NCBI RefSeq assembly: GCF_000715505.1
Contig: NZ_JHEH01000016.1
Coordinates: forward strand, 25,781 to 89,780
Direction: 5' to 3'
DNA length: 64,000 nucleotides
Source of the DNA: Thioclava dalianensis
Lineage (GTDB): Bacteria; Pseudomonadota; Alphaproteobacteria; Rhodobacterales; Rhodobacteraceae
Shown here: piece by piece, positions 26,656-34,323 of the stretch
Layout of the letters: every line of letters begins with the position of its first letter
Numbering within the stretch: the stretch's first letter is position 1
Notes under the pieces: generated by a model
What the model was told of the DNA's origin: nothing
Database searches by the model: none
The model's input: the letters and a program-made list of their open reading frames with translations, nothing else
Program-made: the position numbers and the translations under genes

Positions 26656-27723
26656 TCAAGGCACGCTTGTATCGGCCATGAAGGTGGCGCGCCATTTCTG
26701 AACGAACAGGGCGCGCCGCTGACGATCCATCGCCACCAGCAAGGTGGGATCAATCGAGATGAACCGCTTGGCGCTTTCGGGCAGCGGGGTGTCCTCGGCA
26801 TCGACCTGCTGCACCAGATTGCTGCGCGCCAGACTGCGCTGCCCCTGCGCCGAGAGCAGGAAATCCAAAAGCAACGCTGCGGCCTGCTTATGCGCCGCCT
26901 GTTTGGGGATCATCAGGGCACGCGACAGGAACAGCGTGTAATCCTCGGGATAGATCACCCCAAGATTGGCATGCGGCACGGATTCGACGTAAGAGCCCAG
27001 CACGTTATAGGCGATCAGATATTGGCCGGATTCGACGCGCTTGATGATCTCGGCCGAACAGCAGGTCGCCACCGCATCGACCCGCGAGAACCCCTCCAGC
27101 AAGCCGCCGAATGTCGTCGCCTGCTGGCTGTCCATGAAGGCAAAGAGATAGCCCAAGCCCGAGGTCTCGATATCATAGGTCGCGATCTTGCCCTGATAGC
27201 GCGCCGAGGCCCGCCGCATCAGATCGAGAAAGGCAAACCGGGTGCGCGGGGCGTCTGCGGCTGGCACCAGCGCCTTGTTATAAATGATTACCGCAGCTTC
27301 TTGCGTAATCCCCCAGACCTCGTCGCGCCAGCGCCGATCTTTCGGCAAGGCGGATGTCAGCGGCGAGACATAGGGGCTGGCGCAATCCCGGTTCACAAGG
27401 TCCACCATCTGATGCACGCCCGAGGAAAACACCACATCCGCCGCCTGCCCCTCGCCTCTACAGGCCGCGCGGGCGATCGAGTAGAGCGCGTTCGAGCCCC
27501 ATTGCTCATAGCGCAGCGCAAGCTCGGGATGCGCCTCCACAAACGCGTTGAGCGTCGGGCCAAGGATCCCGATATCCGTCGTGGAGCGCACCAGAAGCTC
27601 GGTCGTGGGATGGGCGCCGGGGGCTTTGAAGGTCCGCGCGGCTTCTTGTGCGGCAAGCGGCGGGGCGCAGGCCCAAAGCGCTATGAGACAGGCGCAGATC
27701 GCGCGCCAAACGGACCATGTCAT
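26656..27723 (-). CDS. Extracellular solute-binding protein (Fe3+/AfuA-type fold), third gene of tctDE operon
   Basis: A 355-residue exported protein with a signal peptide at about residues 1-25 (ending LAAQ). TTELLVRSTTDIGILGPTLNAF starts the fold of cluster D/type II binding proteins. DVVFSSGVHQMVDLVNR and EVWGITQEAAVIIYNKAL are typical of AfuA/FbpA-like receptors. Its ATG overlaps the sensor kinase stop (ATGA). No ABC permease or ATPase gene is nearby, so it may serve as a ligand-sensing partner for the kinase. It ends 31 bases from the convergent isochorismatase-like gene. Confidence 0.85.
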   Translation of the reverse strand: MTWSVWRAICACLIALWACAPPLAAQEAARTFKAPGAHPTTELLVRSTTDIGILGPTLNAFVEAHPELALRYEQWGSNALYSIARAACRGEGQAADVVFSSGVHQMVDLVNRDCASPYVSPLTSALPKDRRWRDEVWGITQEAAVIIYNKALVPAADAPRTRFAFLDLMRRASARYQGKIATYDIETSGLGYLFAFMDSQQATTFGGLLEGFSRVDAVATCCSAEIIKRVESGQYLIAYNVLGSYVESVPHANLGVIYPEDYTLFLSRALMIPKQAAHKQAAALLLDFLLSAQGQRSLARSNLVQQVDAEDTPLPESAKRFISIDPTLLVAMDRQRRALFVQKWRATFMADTSVP

Positions 27724-29129
27724 TGCGTCCCCTCGCTGTCTGTCTGGCTTGGCAAATCAAGCGTCACACGAAAGCCCTGCGCCGTCGTCTCCATCCGCAG
27801 AGTGCCGCCAAATGCCTGCGCCACCGCGCGCACGATCGACAGGCCGAGACCCGCGCTGTCGCCCTTGGAGCTGGCCGAGCGCTCGAACCGCTGGCCGACC
27901 CGGTCCAGCAGATCAGCCGCCGGGCCCGGCCCCGCATCCTCGACCCAGATCTCCGACCAGACCTCTCCTGGCGTCACGCCCAGCCGCACCGGCGAGCGCC
28001 CGTGGCGCAGCGCATTGGCCAGCATATTCTTGACCGCCTCGCTCAGCGAGATCTCATCGGCCAGCACGATCACCGCGGTCTCGCCGATACAAAGCTCGAC
28101 CTCCGCTTCCGGCGCCAGAACCTGATAGTCTTGCGATTCCAGCACTTCGAGGGCGATATCGCGCAGATCCACAGGCATGGGCGGGGCGTTGTCGGTGCGA
28201 TGGATCACCAGCGCGCGCGAGAGCATCTGGTCAAGCAGATTACCCAGTGAGCGCGTGCGCCGCACCAGCCGTTCAAGCCGGGCCTCGCGATGATCGGGCG
28301 CATCCTCTATCGCCAGTTCCGCCTGCGCGCGGATCGCGGCCACCGGCGTGCGCAGCTGATGGGCGGTGTCCGAGATCAGATGTTTCATCGCCCCCACCTG
28401 TCGGTCGAGCCGCCCCATGAAGCGGTTCATCGCATGTCCCATCACCGCGACCTCCGCAGGCCCATCGGCGCGGATCGGCGTGAGATCATAGGGATCGCGG
28501 GTCGACAGTTCCTGCGCCATCCGCTCCAGCGGGCGCATCGCCGAGCGGATCACCACAAACGCGCTCACGATGAGGGCAATCCCGCCGAGCCCGGTGATCA
28601 ACAGCGCCCCTCGCGTCAGATCAAGCGCCATTGCATCGCGCGCTTGCAGGGTCTGGCCCACGGTGACAAAGACATTGCCGGAATAGCTGCGCTCGGAAAA
28701 CCGACGCACGACGGTGACGAAACGGGCCGGATCGCTCTGCATCCGACCATCGAAGAACTGCGGCACCGTCACGTCACGCCCGACATGGGAGGCGATTTCG
28801 GGATCGTCATAGCCAGTCAGAAGGCTCCCGTTCGTGTCGCGCACCGAGTAGAAAATCCGGTCATCCGTGGCCAGCGCCAGCAGCCCAAAGGCCGAGACCG
28901 GGATATCGGCCACCGGTGCGCCATCCGAGATATTGATCGATTCCGCGATGTCATTGGCCGCGCCGACCAGCAGCCGATCAAAGGACTGACGCGCCGCGCT
29001 TTTGCCATAGGCAAAGGCCGCCAGCGTGATCAAAACGCCGCCCAAGGCCAGAAGCGACAGCACACCGACAATCACCCGCGTGAGCAGCGAGCGCGGCGCA
29101 TGCAAGGGAGCGGCGGCCCTCCTAAGCAT
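27720..29129 (-). CDS. tctE: Sensor histidine kinase, TctE type
   Basis: A 469-residue membrane kinase. The start MLRRAAAPLHAPRSLLTRV at 29129 overlaps the regulator gene by eight bases. The first membrane helix spans about residues 19-40. A periplasmic 2CSK_N-like sensor domain (about 45-165) follows, then a second helix near 170-190 and a HAMP-like linker. The HisKA box is HLISDTAHQLRTPVAAIRAQ (phosphorylated His about residue 262). N-box (NMLANALRHG) and G-box (DAGPGPA) follow, with a second G motif GLGLSIVRAV. It pairs with TctD to control the divergent tctCBA genes. Confidence 0.93.
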   Translation of the reverse strand: MLRRAAAPLHAPRSLLTRVIVGVLSLLALGGVLITLAAFAYGKSAARQSFDRLLVGAANDIAESINISDGAPVADIPVSAFGLLALATDDRIFYSVRDTNGSLLTGYDDPEIASHVGRDVTVPQFFDGRMQSDPARFVTVVRRFSERSYSGNVFVTVGQTLQARDAMALDLTRGALLITGLGGIALIVSAFVVIRSAMRPLERMAQELSTRDPYDLTPIRADGPAEVAVMGHAMNRFMGRLDRQVGAMKHLISDTAHQLRTPVAAIRAQAELAIEDAPDHREARLERLVRRTRSLGNLLDQMLSRALVIHRTDNAPPMPVDLRDIALEVLESQDYQVLAPEAEVELCIGETAVIVLADEISLSEAVKNMLANALRHGRSPVRLGVTPGEVWSEIWVEDAGPGPAADLLDRVGQRFERSASSKGDSAGLGLSIVRAVAQAFGGTLRMETTAQGFRVTLDLPSQTDSEGTQ

Positions 29130-29793
29130 CGAGCAGGATCCGGTAGCCCAACCCGCGCTGGGTCTCGATTGTAACTGATGAGCCTGCGAGCTTTTTGCGC
29201 AGCCGCGCGATATAAAGCTCAATCGCGTTGAGGCCGACATCGGCATCGTCAAAGGCAAAGAGCCCGTCATATAGCCGTTTTTTGTTGAGTACCTTGCCCT
29301 GATTGCGCAGCAAAAGCCCCAAAAGCGTGGCCTCGCGCCGGGTCAGATCCAGCGTCACACCATTCAGCGTCGCCCCCAGCGTGGCGGGCGAGAAGACCAG
29401 CGGGCCGAGCGTGATCGCGTCGGATTTCTGATCGGCCTCGCGGCGCATGAGCGCGCGCAGCCGCGCCTCCAGCTCGCGCTGATCGAAGGGTTTCACCAGA
29501 TAGTCGTCAGCGCCAAGATCGAGCGCCGAGACCCGATCATCCACCGAAAAAAGCGCCGTGAGCATCAGCACCGGCGTACGGTCACCCCGCGCGCGCATAT
29601 CGCGCAGCAGCTCTGTACCATTGCGATCTGGCAGGTTGATATCAAGCACCACCGCGTCATAGCGCTGCACTGCAAGACAGTCCTCAGCCTCGGCACAGCT
29701 CTCGGCGAGATCGCAGGCCATACCGGTTTTGCCCAGCCGGATCGCCACGACCTCGGCCACGTCCCCCGCATCCTCGACAATCAAAATTCTCAT
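29122..29793 (-). CDS. tctD: Response regulator, TctD type (OmpR family)
   Basis: A 223-residue OmpR/PhoB-family regulator. The receiver domain covers residues 1-115 with the phosphorylated Asp in AVVLDINLPDRNG (about residue 51), Thr in LMLTALFS, and Lys in DDYLVKPFDQ. The winged-helix effector domain covers about 125-220 (LDLTRREATLLGLLLRNQG, IELYIARLRKKL). First gene of the tctD-tctE-binding protein operon. A direct repeat of the Pho-box type lies 36 bases upstream. Confidence 0.95.
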   Translation of the reverse strand: MRILIVEDAGDVAEVVAIRLGKTGMACDLAESCAEAEDCLAVQRYDAVVLDINLPDRNGTELLRDMRARGDRTPVLMLTALFSVDDRVSALDLGADDYLVKPFDQRELEARLRALMRREADQKSDAITLGPLVFSPATLGATLNGVTLDLTRREATLLGLLLRNQGKVLNKKRLYDGLFAFDDADVGLNAIELYIARLRKKLAGSSVTIETQRGLGYRILLDA

Positions 29794-29828
29794 GCCGCTC
29801 CCGGCTCCTCACATCTGCTCCGTTTGCC

Positions 29829-29846
29829 GTGACAGGTTCATGACAG
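29829..29846 (-). promoter_or_regulatory. Pho-box-like direct repeat between tctD and tctC
   Basis: Read on the minus strand this is CTGTCATGAACCTGTCAC, two CTGTCA units with an 11-base period. This is the architecture of OmpR/PhoB-family sites and is very close to the Pho-box consensus. It may be the TctD operator for the divergent tctD and tctC promoters or a true PhoB site; sequence alone does not decide. Confidence 0.6.
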
Positions 29847-29963
29847 CTTGAAGCAGTACACCCTTCATAGCCAATCGCGAGGAGACCGCAAAGTGCGGAG
29901 CGACGGCGCGGTGACCGGGCGGCCTCACAGCCCGGCCAGATATGACTTTGGAGGAGTTATCTC

Positions 29964-30953
29964 ATGTTTTTTAAGGCAATTCGCCTGTCCGTCGCAGCCG
30001 TTGTGCTCGGCGTATCGTCCATTGGCGCCTCGGCGCAGGGCTTCACCCCGGAAAATCCTGAATGTATCGCGCCTGCCAACCCGGGCGGCGGCTGGGACTT
30101 CACCTGCCGTCAGGTCGGCAAGTCGCTGCAGGATCTGGGCCTGCTCAAGCAGACCATGCAGGTCGTCAACCTCGCCGGTGGCGGCGGTGGCGTGGCATTC
30201 GCGGAAGTCGTGAACAAGCGCAATGACGACAACAACCTGATCGTCGCGGCCTCTTCGGCCACCGCGACCCGTCTGGCGCAGGGGGCCTATCCGGGCAACA
30301 ACATGAACCAGGTTCGCTGGGTCGCCTCGATCGGCGCGGATTACGGTGTGATCGCGGTCGCAGCCGACAGCAAGATCAAGACGCTGCCCGAGCTGCTGGA
30401 TATGATCAAGAAAGATCCGAGCTCGATTTCCGTGGCGGGCGGCTCGGCCGTTGGCGGCTGGGATCACCTCAAGGTGCTGATCGCGGCCAATGCCTATGGC
30501 ATCAAGGACGTGCGCAAGATCAAATACATCGCCTTTGATGGTGGCGGCGAGGCTGTGACCCAGCTTCTGGCAGGCTCGGTTCAGGCGTTCAGTGGCGATC
30601 TCTCGGAAGCCAAGGGCTTTGTCGACAGCGGCGATATCCGCGTGCTGGCCGTGCTCGCCCCCGAGCGTCTGACGGGTGCGTTCGCGAAATTCCCCACCGC
30701 CAAAGAGCAAGGCGTCGATGCGATCGGTGCGAACTGGCGCGGCTTTTACGCCCCCGGCGGCATGAGCGATGCAGCCTATGACGCTTGGGTGTCGAAGATC
30801 ACCGATCTCTACAACTCGCCCGAGTGGAAAAAGACGATGGAAGCCAACGGCTTGGCTCCGCTCGATCTGCAGGGCAAGGCGTTCGAGGAATTCGTCGCCA
30901 AATCGGTGAACCAGATCCAAGACATCTCGAAGCAGATCGGGATCATCAAGTAA
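29964..30953 (+). CDS. tctC: Tripartite tricarboxylate transporter receptor TctC
   Basis: A 329-residue periplasmic binding protein (Bug family). The signal peptide is at about residues 1-24 (ending ASAQG). The ligand loops are IAPANPGGGWDFTCRQVG near residue 35 and VAGGSAVGGWDHLKVLI near residue 155. It has GGAGGAG about seven bases before the ATG. It is the first gene of tctCBA, with tctD-tctE divergent from it, the arrangement known for citrate/tricarboxylate uptake. The actual substrate could be another carboxylate. Confidence 0.94.
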   Translation: MFFKAIRLSVAAVVLGVSSIGASAQGFTPENPECIAPANPGGGWDFTCRQVGKSLQDLGLLKQTMQVVNLAGGGGGVAFAEVVNKRNDDNNLIVAASSATATRLAQGAYPGNNMNQVRWVASIGADYGVIAVAADSKIKTLPELLDMIKKDPSSISVAGGSAVGGWDHLKVLIAANAYGIKDVRKIKYIAFDGGGEAVTQLLAGSVQAFSGDLSEAKGFVDSGDIRVLAVLAPERLTGAFAKFPTAKEQGVDAIGANWRGFYAPGGMSDAAYDAWVSKITDLYNSPEWKKTMEANGLAPLDLQGKAFEEFVAKSVNQIQDISKQIGIIK

Positions 30954-31066
30954 GCGCGCGCTCAGCGCCGCTGACCCAAGAGGCGCCGCATGAAAATGCG
31001 GCGCCCACTCATACCAGCCTCCCCCCCGCCCCAAAGCCGTTACTCGTTTTCCAAAAGGAGCTCCCT

Positions 31067-31498
31067 ATGAGCGATCGTATTTTTGGTATCGTCGGCCTCG
31101 TTCTCGCCCTTGGCTACGCCTATGCAGCCACGCAGATCGAGGAAAGTTTCCTGTCCGATGCGGTCGGCCCCAAGGCCTTTCCGCTGATCATCGCGGCAAT
31201 CTTAGGCCTCGCCTCGATTGCCATCATCCTCAAGCCCGATGCCTCGCCGGACTGGCCCAGCGTCGGCCGTCTGGTCGAGGTGCTGGCCGCAACCGTGGTG
31301 CTGATCCTCTATGCAGAGCTGTTGCCGGTCACGGGCTTCGTCATCGCGACCGCCTTGGCCTCTGCCTATCTGACATGGCGCCTCGGCTCGAAGCCGCTGG
31401 CCACCTTGATCACCGGCATCGGCACCTCGCTCGGCATCTACGTCATTTTCCACCTCGTGCTGGGCCTGTCGCTCGCACGTGGTCCGCTCGGCATCTGA
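31067..31498 (+). CDS. tctB: Tripartite tricarboxylate transporter small subunit TctB
   Basis: A 143-residue membrane protein with four hydrophobic segments (starting near residues 6, 38, 73 and 113), the TctB pattern. The start MSDRIFGIVGLVLAL at 31067 is supported by AAAAGGAG nine bases upstream. It lies ten bases before tctA and works with it as the membrane part of the importer. Confidence 0.9.
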   Translation: MSDRIFGIVGLVLALGYAYAATQIEESFLSDAVGPKAFPLIIAAILGLASIAIILKPDASPDWPSVGRLVEVLAATVVLILYAELLPVTGFVIATALASAYLTWRLGSKPLATLITGIGTSLGIYVIFHLVLGLSLARGPLGI

Positions 31499-31508
31499 GG
31501 AGATTTCC

Positions 31509-33047
31509 ATGGATACCCTCTCTTCCCTCGCAGACGGTTTTGCCATCGCTTTGACGTGGCAAAACATCCTGCTCGCCCTTCTGGGCTGCTTTCTGGGCAC
31601 CATCATGGGCGCCCTGCCCGGCCTCGGCCCGTCCAACGGGGTGGCCATCCTGATCCCGCTGGCCTTCACGCTGGGGCTGGGCGCCACGCCCTCGCTGATC
31701 TTGCTGACCTCGGTCTATTACGGGGCGATGTATGGCGGGCGAATATCGTCGATCCTGCTCAACATTCCCGGAGACGAACCCGCGATGATGACCTGTCTCG
31801 ACGGGCATCCAATGGCGCTCAAGGGCATGGCCGGTCAGGCGCTCTCGCTCTCGGGCCTCGCCTCGTTCGTGGGCTCGTTCTTCGCGACCTGGGGTCTGAT
31901 CTTCCTCGCCCCGCAGCTCGTCAAAATCGCGCTTCTCTTCGGACCGGCGGAATATTTCGCGCTCTTCGCGCTGGCTTTCATGACGCTGGGCGGCGTGTCC
32001 TCGACCAATCAGGCGAAATCGGCCTTTGCCGCAGCGCTCGGTCTTGGTCTTGCGATGATTGGTGTGGATACCCAAACGGGCGTTCCGCGCTTCACCTTCG
32101 GCGAGGTCCATCTCTATGACGGGATCGACTTCCTCGTCGCGATCGTCGGCCTCTTCGCGCTGTCGGAAGTGTTCATCTTCCTCGAGCATCGCCACGGCAG
32201 TGCCTCGACCAATCGCAAAGTTGAGATCGGCCGCCTGTCGCCCCCGATGTCGATGATCAAGCAGACGACGCCGACAATGCTCCGCTCGACCGTGCTGGGC
32301 TTCATCGCCGGCGTGCTTCCGGGCGCTGGCGCCTCGCTGGGCTCGTTCATCTCGTATTCCTTCGAGAAACGGCTGGTCGACCCGCAAAGCAAGACCTTTG
32401 GCAAAGGCGATCCGCGTGGCGTGGCAGCCCCTGAGGCAGGCAACAACGCAGCCGCGGGCGGCGCGCTGGTGCCGATGCTCGCGCTCGGTGTGCCGGGTTC
32501 GGGGACGACGGCGGTGCTGCTGGCGGTTCTGCTCTCGCTCAACATCACCCCGGGCCCGCTTCTGTTCACCCAGAACCCCGATGTGGTCTGGGGCCTGATC
32601 GCGGCGCTCTTCATCGCGAACTTCATGCTGCTGGCGATGAACATTCCGATGGTGGGGCTGTTCACCCGCGTGCTGATGGTGCCGCCGCGCATCCTGATGC
32701 CGATCGTGGCGATGGTGTCCTTTGTCGGGATCTACGGGATCTCGGGCTCGTCCTTCGACCTGCTGGTGATGGTGGGCTTTGGTGTGATGGGGTGGATCTT
32801 GCGCAAGTTTGACGTGCCGCTGGTGCCGATCATTCTGGGCACGCTCTTGGGCAACGCCATGGAGAGCAACCTGCGCCGTGCGATCACCATCGATAACGGC
32901 AACTGGTTCACCCTGATCGACAGCCCGCTGGCTATCACGCTTTGGGTCATCGCGATCATCGGCTTCATTCTGCCGCTCATCTTCGGTCGCAAGGTGAAAT
33001 CGCAAATGTCCCAGCGCCGGGATGAAGAAGGCTCGATCAAAGACTGA
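31509..33047 (+). CDS. tctA: Tripartite tricarboxylate transporter large subunit TctA
   Basis: A 512-residue polytopic permease (about 11-12 membrane helices). LLGCFLGTIMGALPGLGPSNGVAIL and LTSVYYGAMYGGRISSILLNIPG near residues 25-90 are the defining TctA blocks, mirrored in the second half by FIAGVLPGAGASLGSFISYS and AGNNAAAGGALVPMLALGVPGS. The start MDTLSSLADG at 31509 has GAGGAGAT seven bases upstream. A strong terminator follows the stop. Confidence 0.95.
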   Translation: MDTLSSLADGFAIALTWQNILLALLGCFLGTIMGALPGLGPSNGVAILIPLAFTLGLGATPSLILLTSVYYGAMYGGRISSILLNIPGDEPAMMTCLDGHPMALKGMAGQALSLSGLASFVGSFFATWGLIFLAPQLVKIALLFGPAEYFALFALAFMTLGGVSSTNQAKSAFAAALGLGLAMIGVDTQTGVPRFTFGEVHLYDGIDFLVAIVGLFALSEVFIFLEHRHGSASTNRKVEIGRLSPPMSMIKQTTPTMLRSTVLGFIAGVLPGAGASLGSFISYSFEKRLVDPQSKTFGKGDPRGVAAPEAGNNAAAGGALVPMLALGVPGSGTTAVLLAVLLSLNITPGPLLFTQNPDVVWGLIAALFIANFMLLAMNIPMVGLFTRVLMVPPRILMPIVAMVSFVGIYGISGSSFDLLVMVGFGVMGWILRKFDVPLVPIILGTLLGNAMESNLRRAITIDNGNWFTLIDSPLAITLWVIAIIGFILPLIFGRKVKSQMSQRRDEEGSIKD

Positions 33048-33065
33048 TCAACCAAGAAACTCCAA

Positions 33066-33097
33066 GCGCCCGCCCCGTAAAGGCGGGCGCCTTTTTT
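33066..33097 (+). terminator. Rho-independent terminator of tctCBA
   Basis: A nine-base-pair stem GCGCCCGCC (33066-33074) with GGCGGGCGC (33082-33090), then C and TTTTTT. It begins 18 bases after the tctA stop. Confidence 0.92.
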
Positions 33098-33218
33098 ATG
33101 CGCATTCCGAAAAACGTGATCTCACGATCGCCCGAACGCGCTCAAAAAAATGCGGACGAGTCCGGTGCGTGATCTATCTTTTCTCCTTGGGAGGCGAAAC
33201 AGATCGTAAGGACGGGAT

Positions 33219-33788
33219 ATGTTCGCAGACACCATTCTGAGCAAAGTCGACAAGGTCGTTCGCGGCATCTTGCTCCGCGCAGAGCGCCCCGAAGGAGAGA
33301 TCCCGGCTGTCAATTGCACCCATATGGACGAGGCCGAAAGCGCGACAGAGCGGGCCTGTGTGGCCGTGCTGCGCACCCTGCCCGAAGACGAGTTTCAGAT
33401 CCTCGCCCTGACCTATGGACTGACCGGCAAAGCTCCCAAACCACCGCACCGCGCCGCCGACATTTTAGGCTGGGGGCTCGCCAGGACGATGACCATCGGC
33501 GAGGGCGCACTCTTGCACCTGCGCAACAACGCAGACAGTCGGGCCGCCTTCGAGCCGCTGCTGATCGCGCTGCATCTGCGGCTCCTCGACGTGGCCGAGC
33601 GGATTTGCGAGCTGCGGCTAAGCGGCGCCCCGCGACGCCTGCGCGACGAAGAACTCAATCAGTTCTGGCGCGCGCTCTCGCCCGTCGAGCGACTCTGCCT
33701 GCGCGGCTACGGCACGGGCGAGCGCAACGAAATGCAACGCGCCCTTGAGAAACGCGCCGCGGGCTTGATCCGGCCACCGATCCACTAG
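33219..33788 (+). CDS. Stand-alone protein with sigma-70 region 4-like HTH
   Basis: A 189-residue soluble protein with AAGGAC before the ATG. Residues 53-104 resemble region 4 of sigma factors: LRTLPEDEFQILALTYGL, then a segment ending EGALLHLR. From the YG pair to the final Arg there are 37 residues, the same as from FGI to KLR in E. coli sigma-70. No region 2 or 3 is present. A second short ALSPVERLCLRGYG element near residue 153 repeats the LxPxER-xxLR-YG pattern. It could be a transcription accessory or anti-sigma-like factor, or a conserved hypothetical. I do not recognise a named family. Confidence 0.65.
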   Translation: MFADTILSKVDKVVRGILLRAERPEGEIPAVNCTHMDEAESATERACVAVLRTLPEDEFQILALTYGLTGKAPKPPHRAADILGWGLARTMTIGEGALLHLRNNADSRAAFEPLLIALHLRLLDVAERICELRLSGAPRRLRDEELNQFWRALSPVERLCLRGYGTGERNEMQRALEKRAAGLIRPPIH

Positions 33789-33792
33789 ACGC

Positions 33793-33828
33793 ATAAAAAG
33801 ACCCTCTCCAAGGGGGATGGAGAGGGTC
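33793..33828 (-). terminator. Terminator of the nrdJ transcription unit
   Basis: A perfect ten-base-pair stem GACCCTCTCC (33800-33809) and GGAGAGGGTC (33819-33828). The T-run (TTTTTAT) is on the minus strand. It probably ends the minus-strand nrdJ and downstream small-gene transcript, and may also weakly stop the convergent plus-strand gene ending at 33788. Confidence 0.82.
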
Positions 33829-33932
33829 AGTTTCGCCGATCAGGCTCATTGTTTCACCGCCCGAGGTGTTATTCGTTTCGCCTGGGCCTTCTCGGCGTCA
33901 AGGGCGAGCGCACCCGCCCCGGATCTCGTCGC

Positions 33933-34187
33933 TCAGTTCAGCGCCATCGCGCCCGCGCGGCTGAGCGTGACAGTGGTCGCGCAGCCCTCCATGCGGATGT
34001 CGATCACATCGAGGCGCTCGGGCAGATGCGCCCCGCGCCACAGCTCGATTGTGTCGCCCGAGCCAAAGCTCGCATCGATCAACACGTTCAGCGCAGCCCC
34101 CGAGAACTCCGCCTCGATCCCGCCGGGGATCTCGCGCAGCTCTTGCGGTTGCACACGCCTGTTTCCAACAATCAATTCCACCGTCAT
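33933..34187 (-). CDS. Hypothetical 84-residue protein downstream of nrdJ
   Basis: A small acidic frame, MTVELIVGNRRVQPQELREI..., with a beta-strand-like pattern and no signal peptide. GGATGGGGGG directly before the ATG is a possible ribosome site. It lies 136 bases downstream of nrdJ on the same strand and before the shared terminator, so co-transcription is plausible. No family is recognised, and expression needs proof. The 103 bases between its stop and the terminator show nothing clear. Confidence 0.5.
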   Translation of the reverse strand: MTVELIVGNRRVQPQELREIPGGIEAEFSGAALNVLIDASFGSGDTIELWRGAHLPERLDVIDIRMEGCATTVTLSRAGAMALN

Positions 34188-34229
34188 CCCCCCATCCGCG
34201 ATGTCGCGGAGCCTTGGTGTTGCGAAACT

Positions 34230-34278
34230 CGGGGTGGCAGCCCCGGCATCATAGTCTCACCGGGGTGGCAGCTCCGGC
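34230..34278. repeat. Two-copy 18-base direct repeat
   Basis: CGGGGTGGCAGCCCCGGC at 34230-34247 and CGGGGTGGCAGCTCCGGC at 34261-34278 differ at one base and start 31 bases apart, in the gap between nrdJ and the 84-residue frame. The first copy can form a GGGG...CCCC hairpin. Confidence 0.6.
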
Positions 34279-34323
34279 CCGTCTCAACTCGTCGGGGCCC
34301 CGGTCGCCCGAGGCCCCTGCCCT

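Noticed and set aside
34230..34278. CRISPR-like array
   Set aside because: Only two short copies with a 13-base gap and no cas genes; CRISPR repeats and spacers are longer and more numerous.
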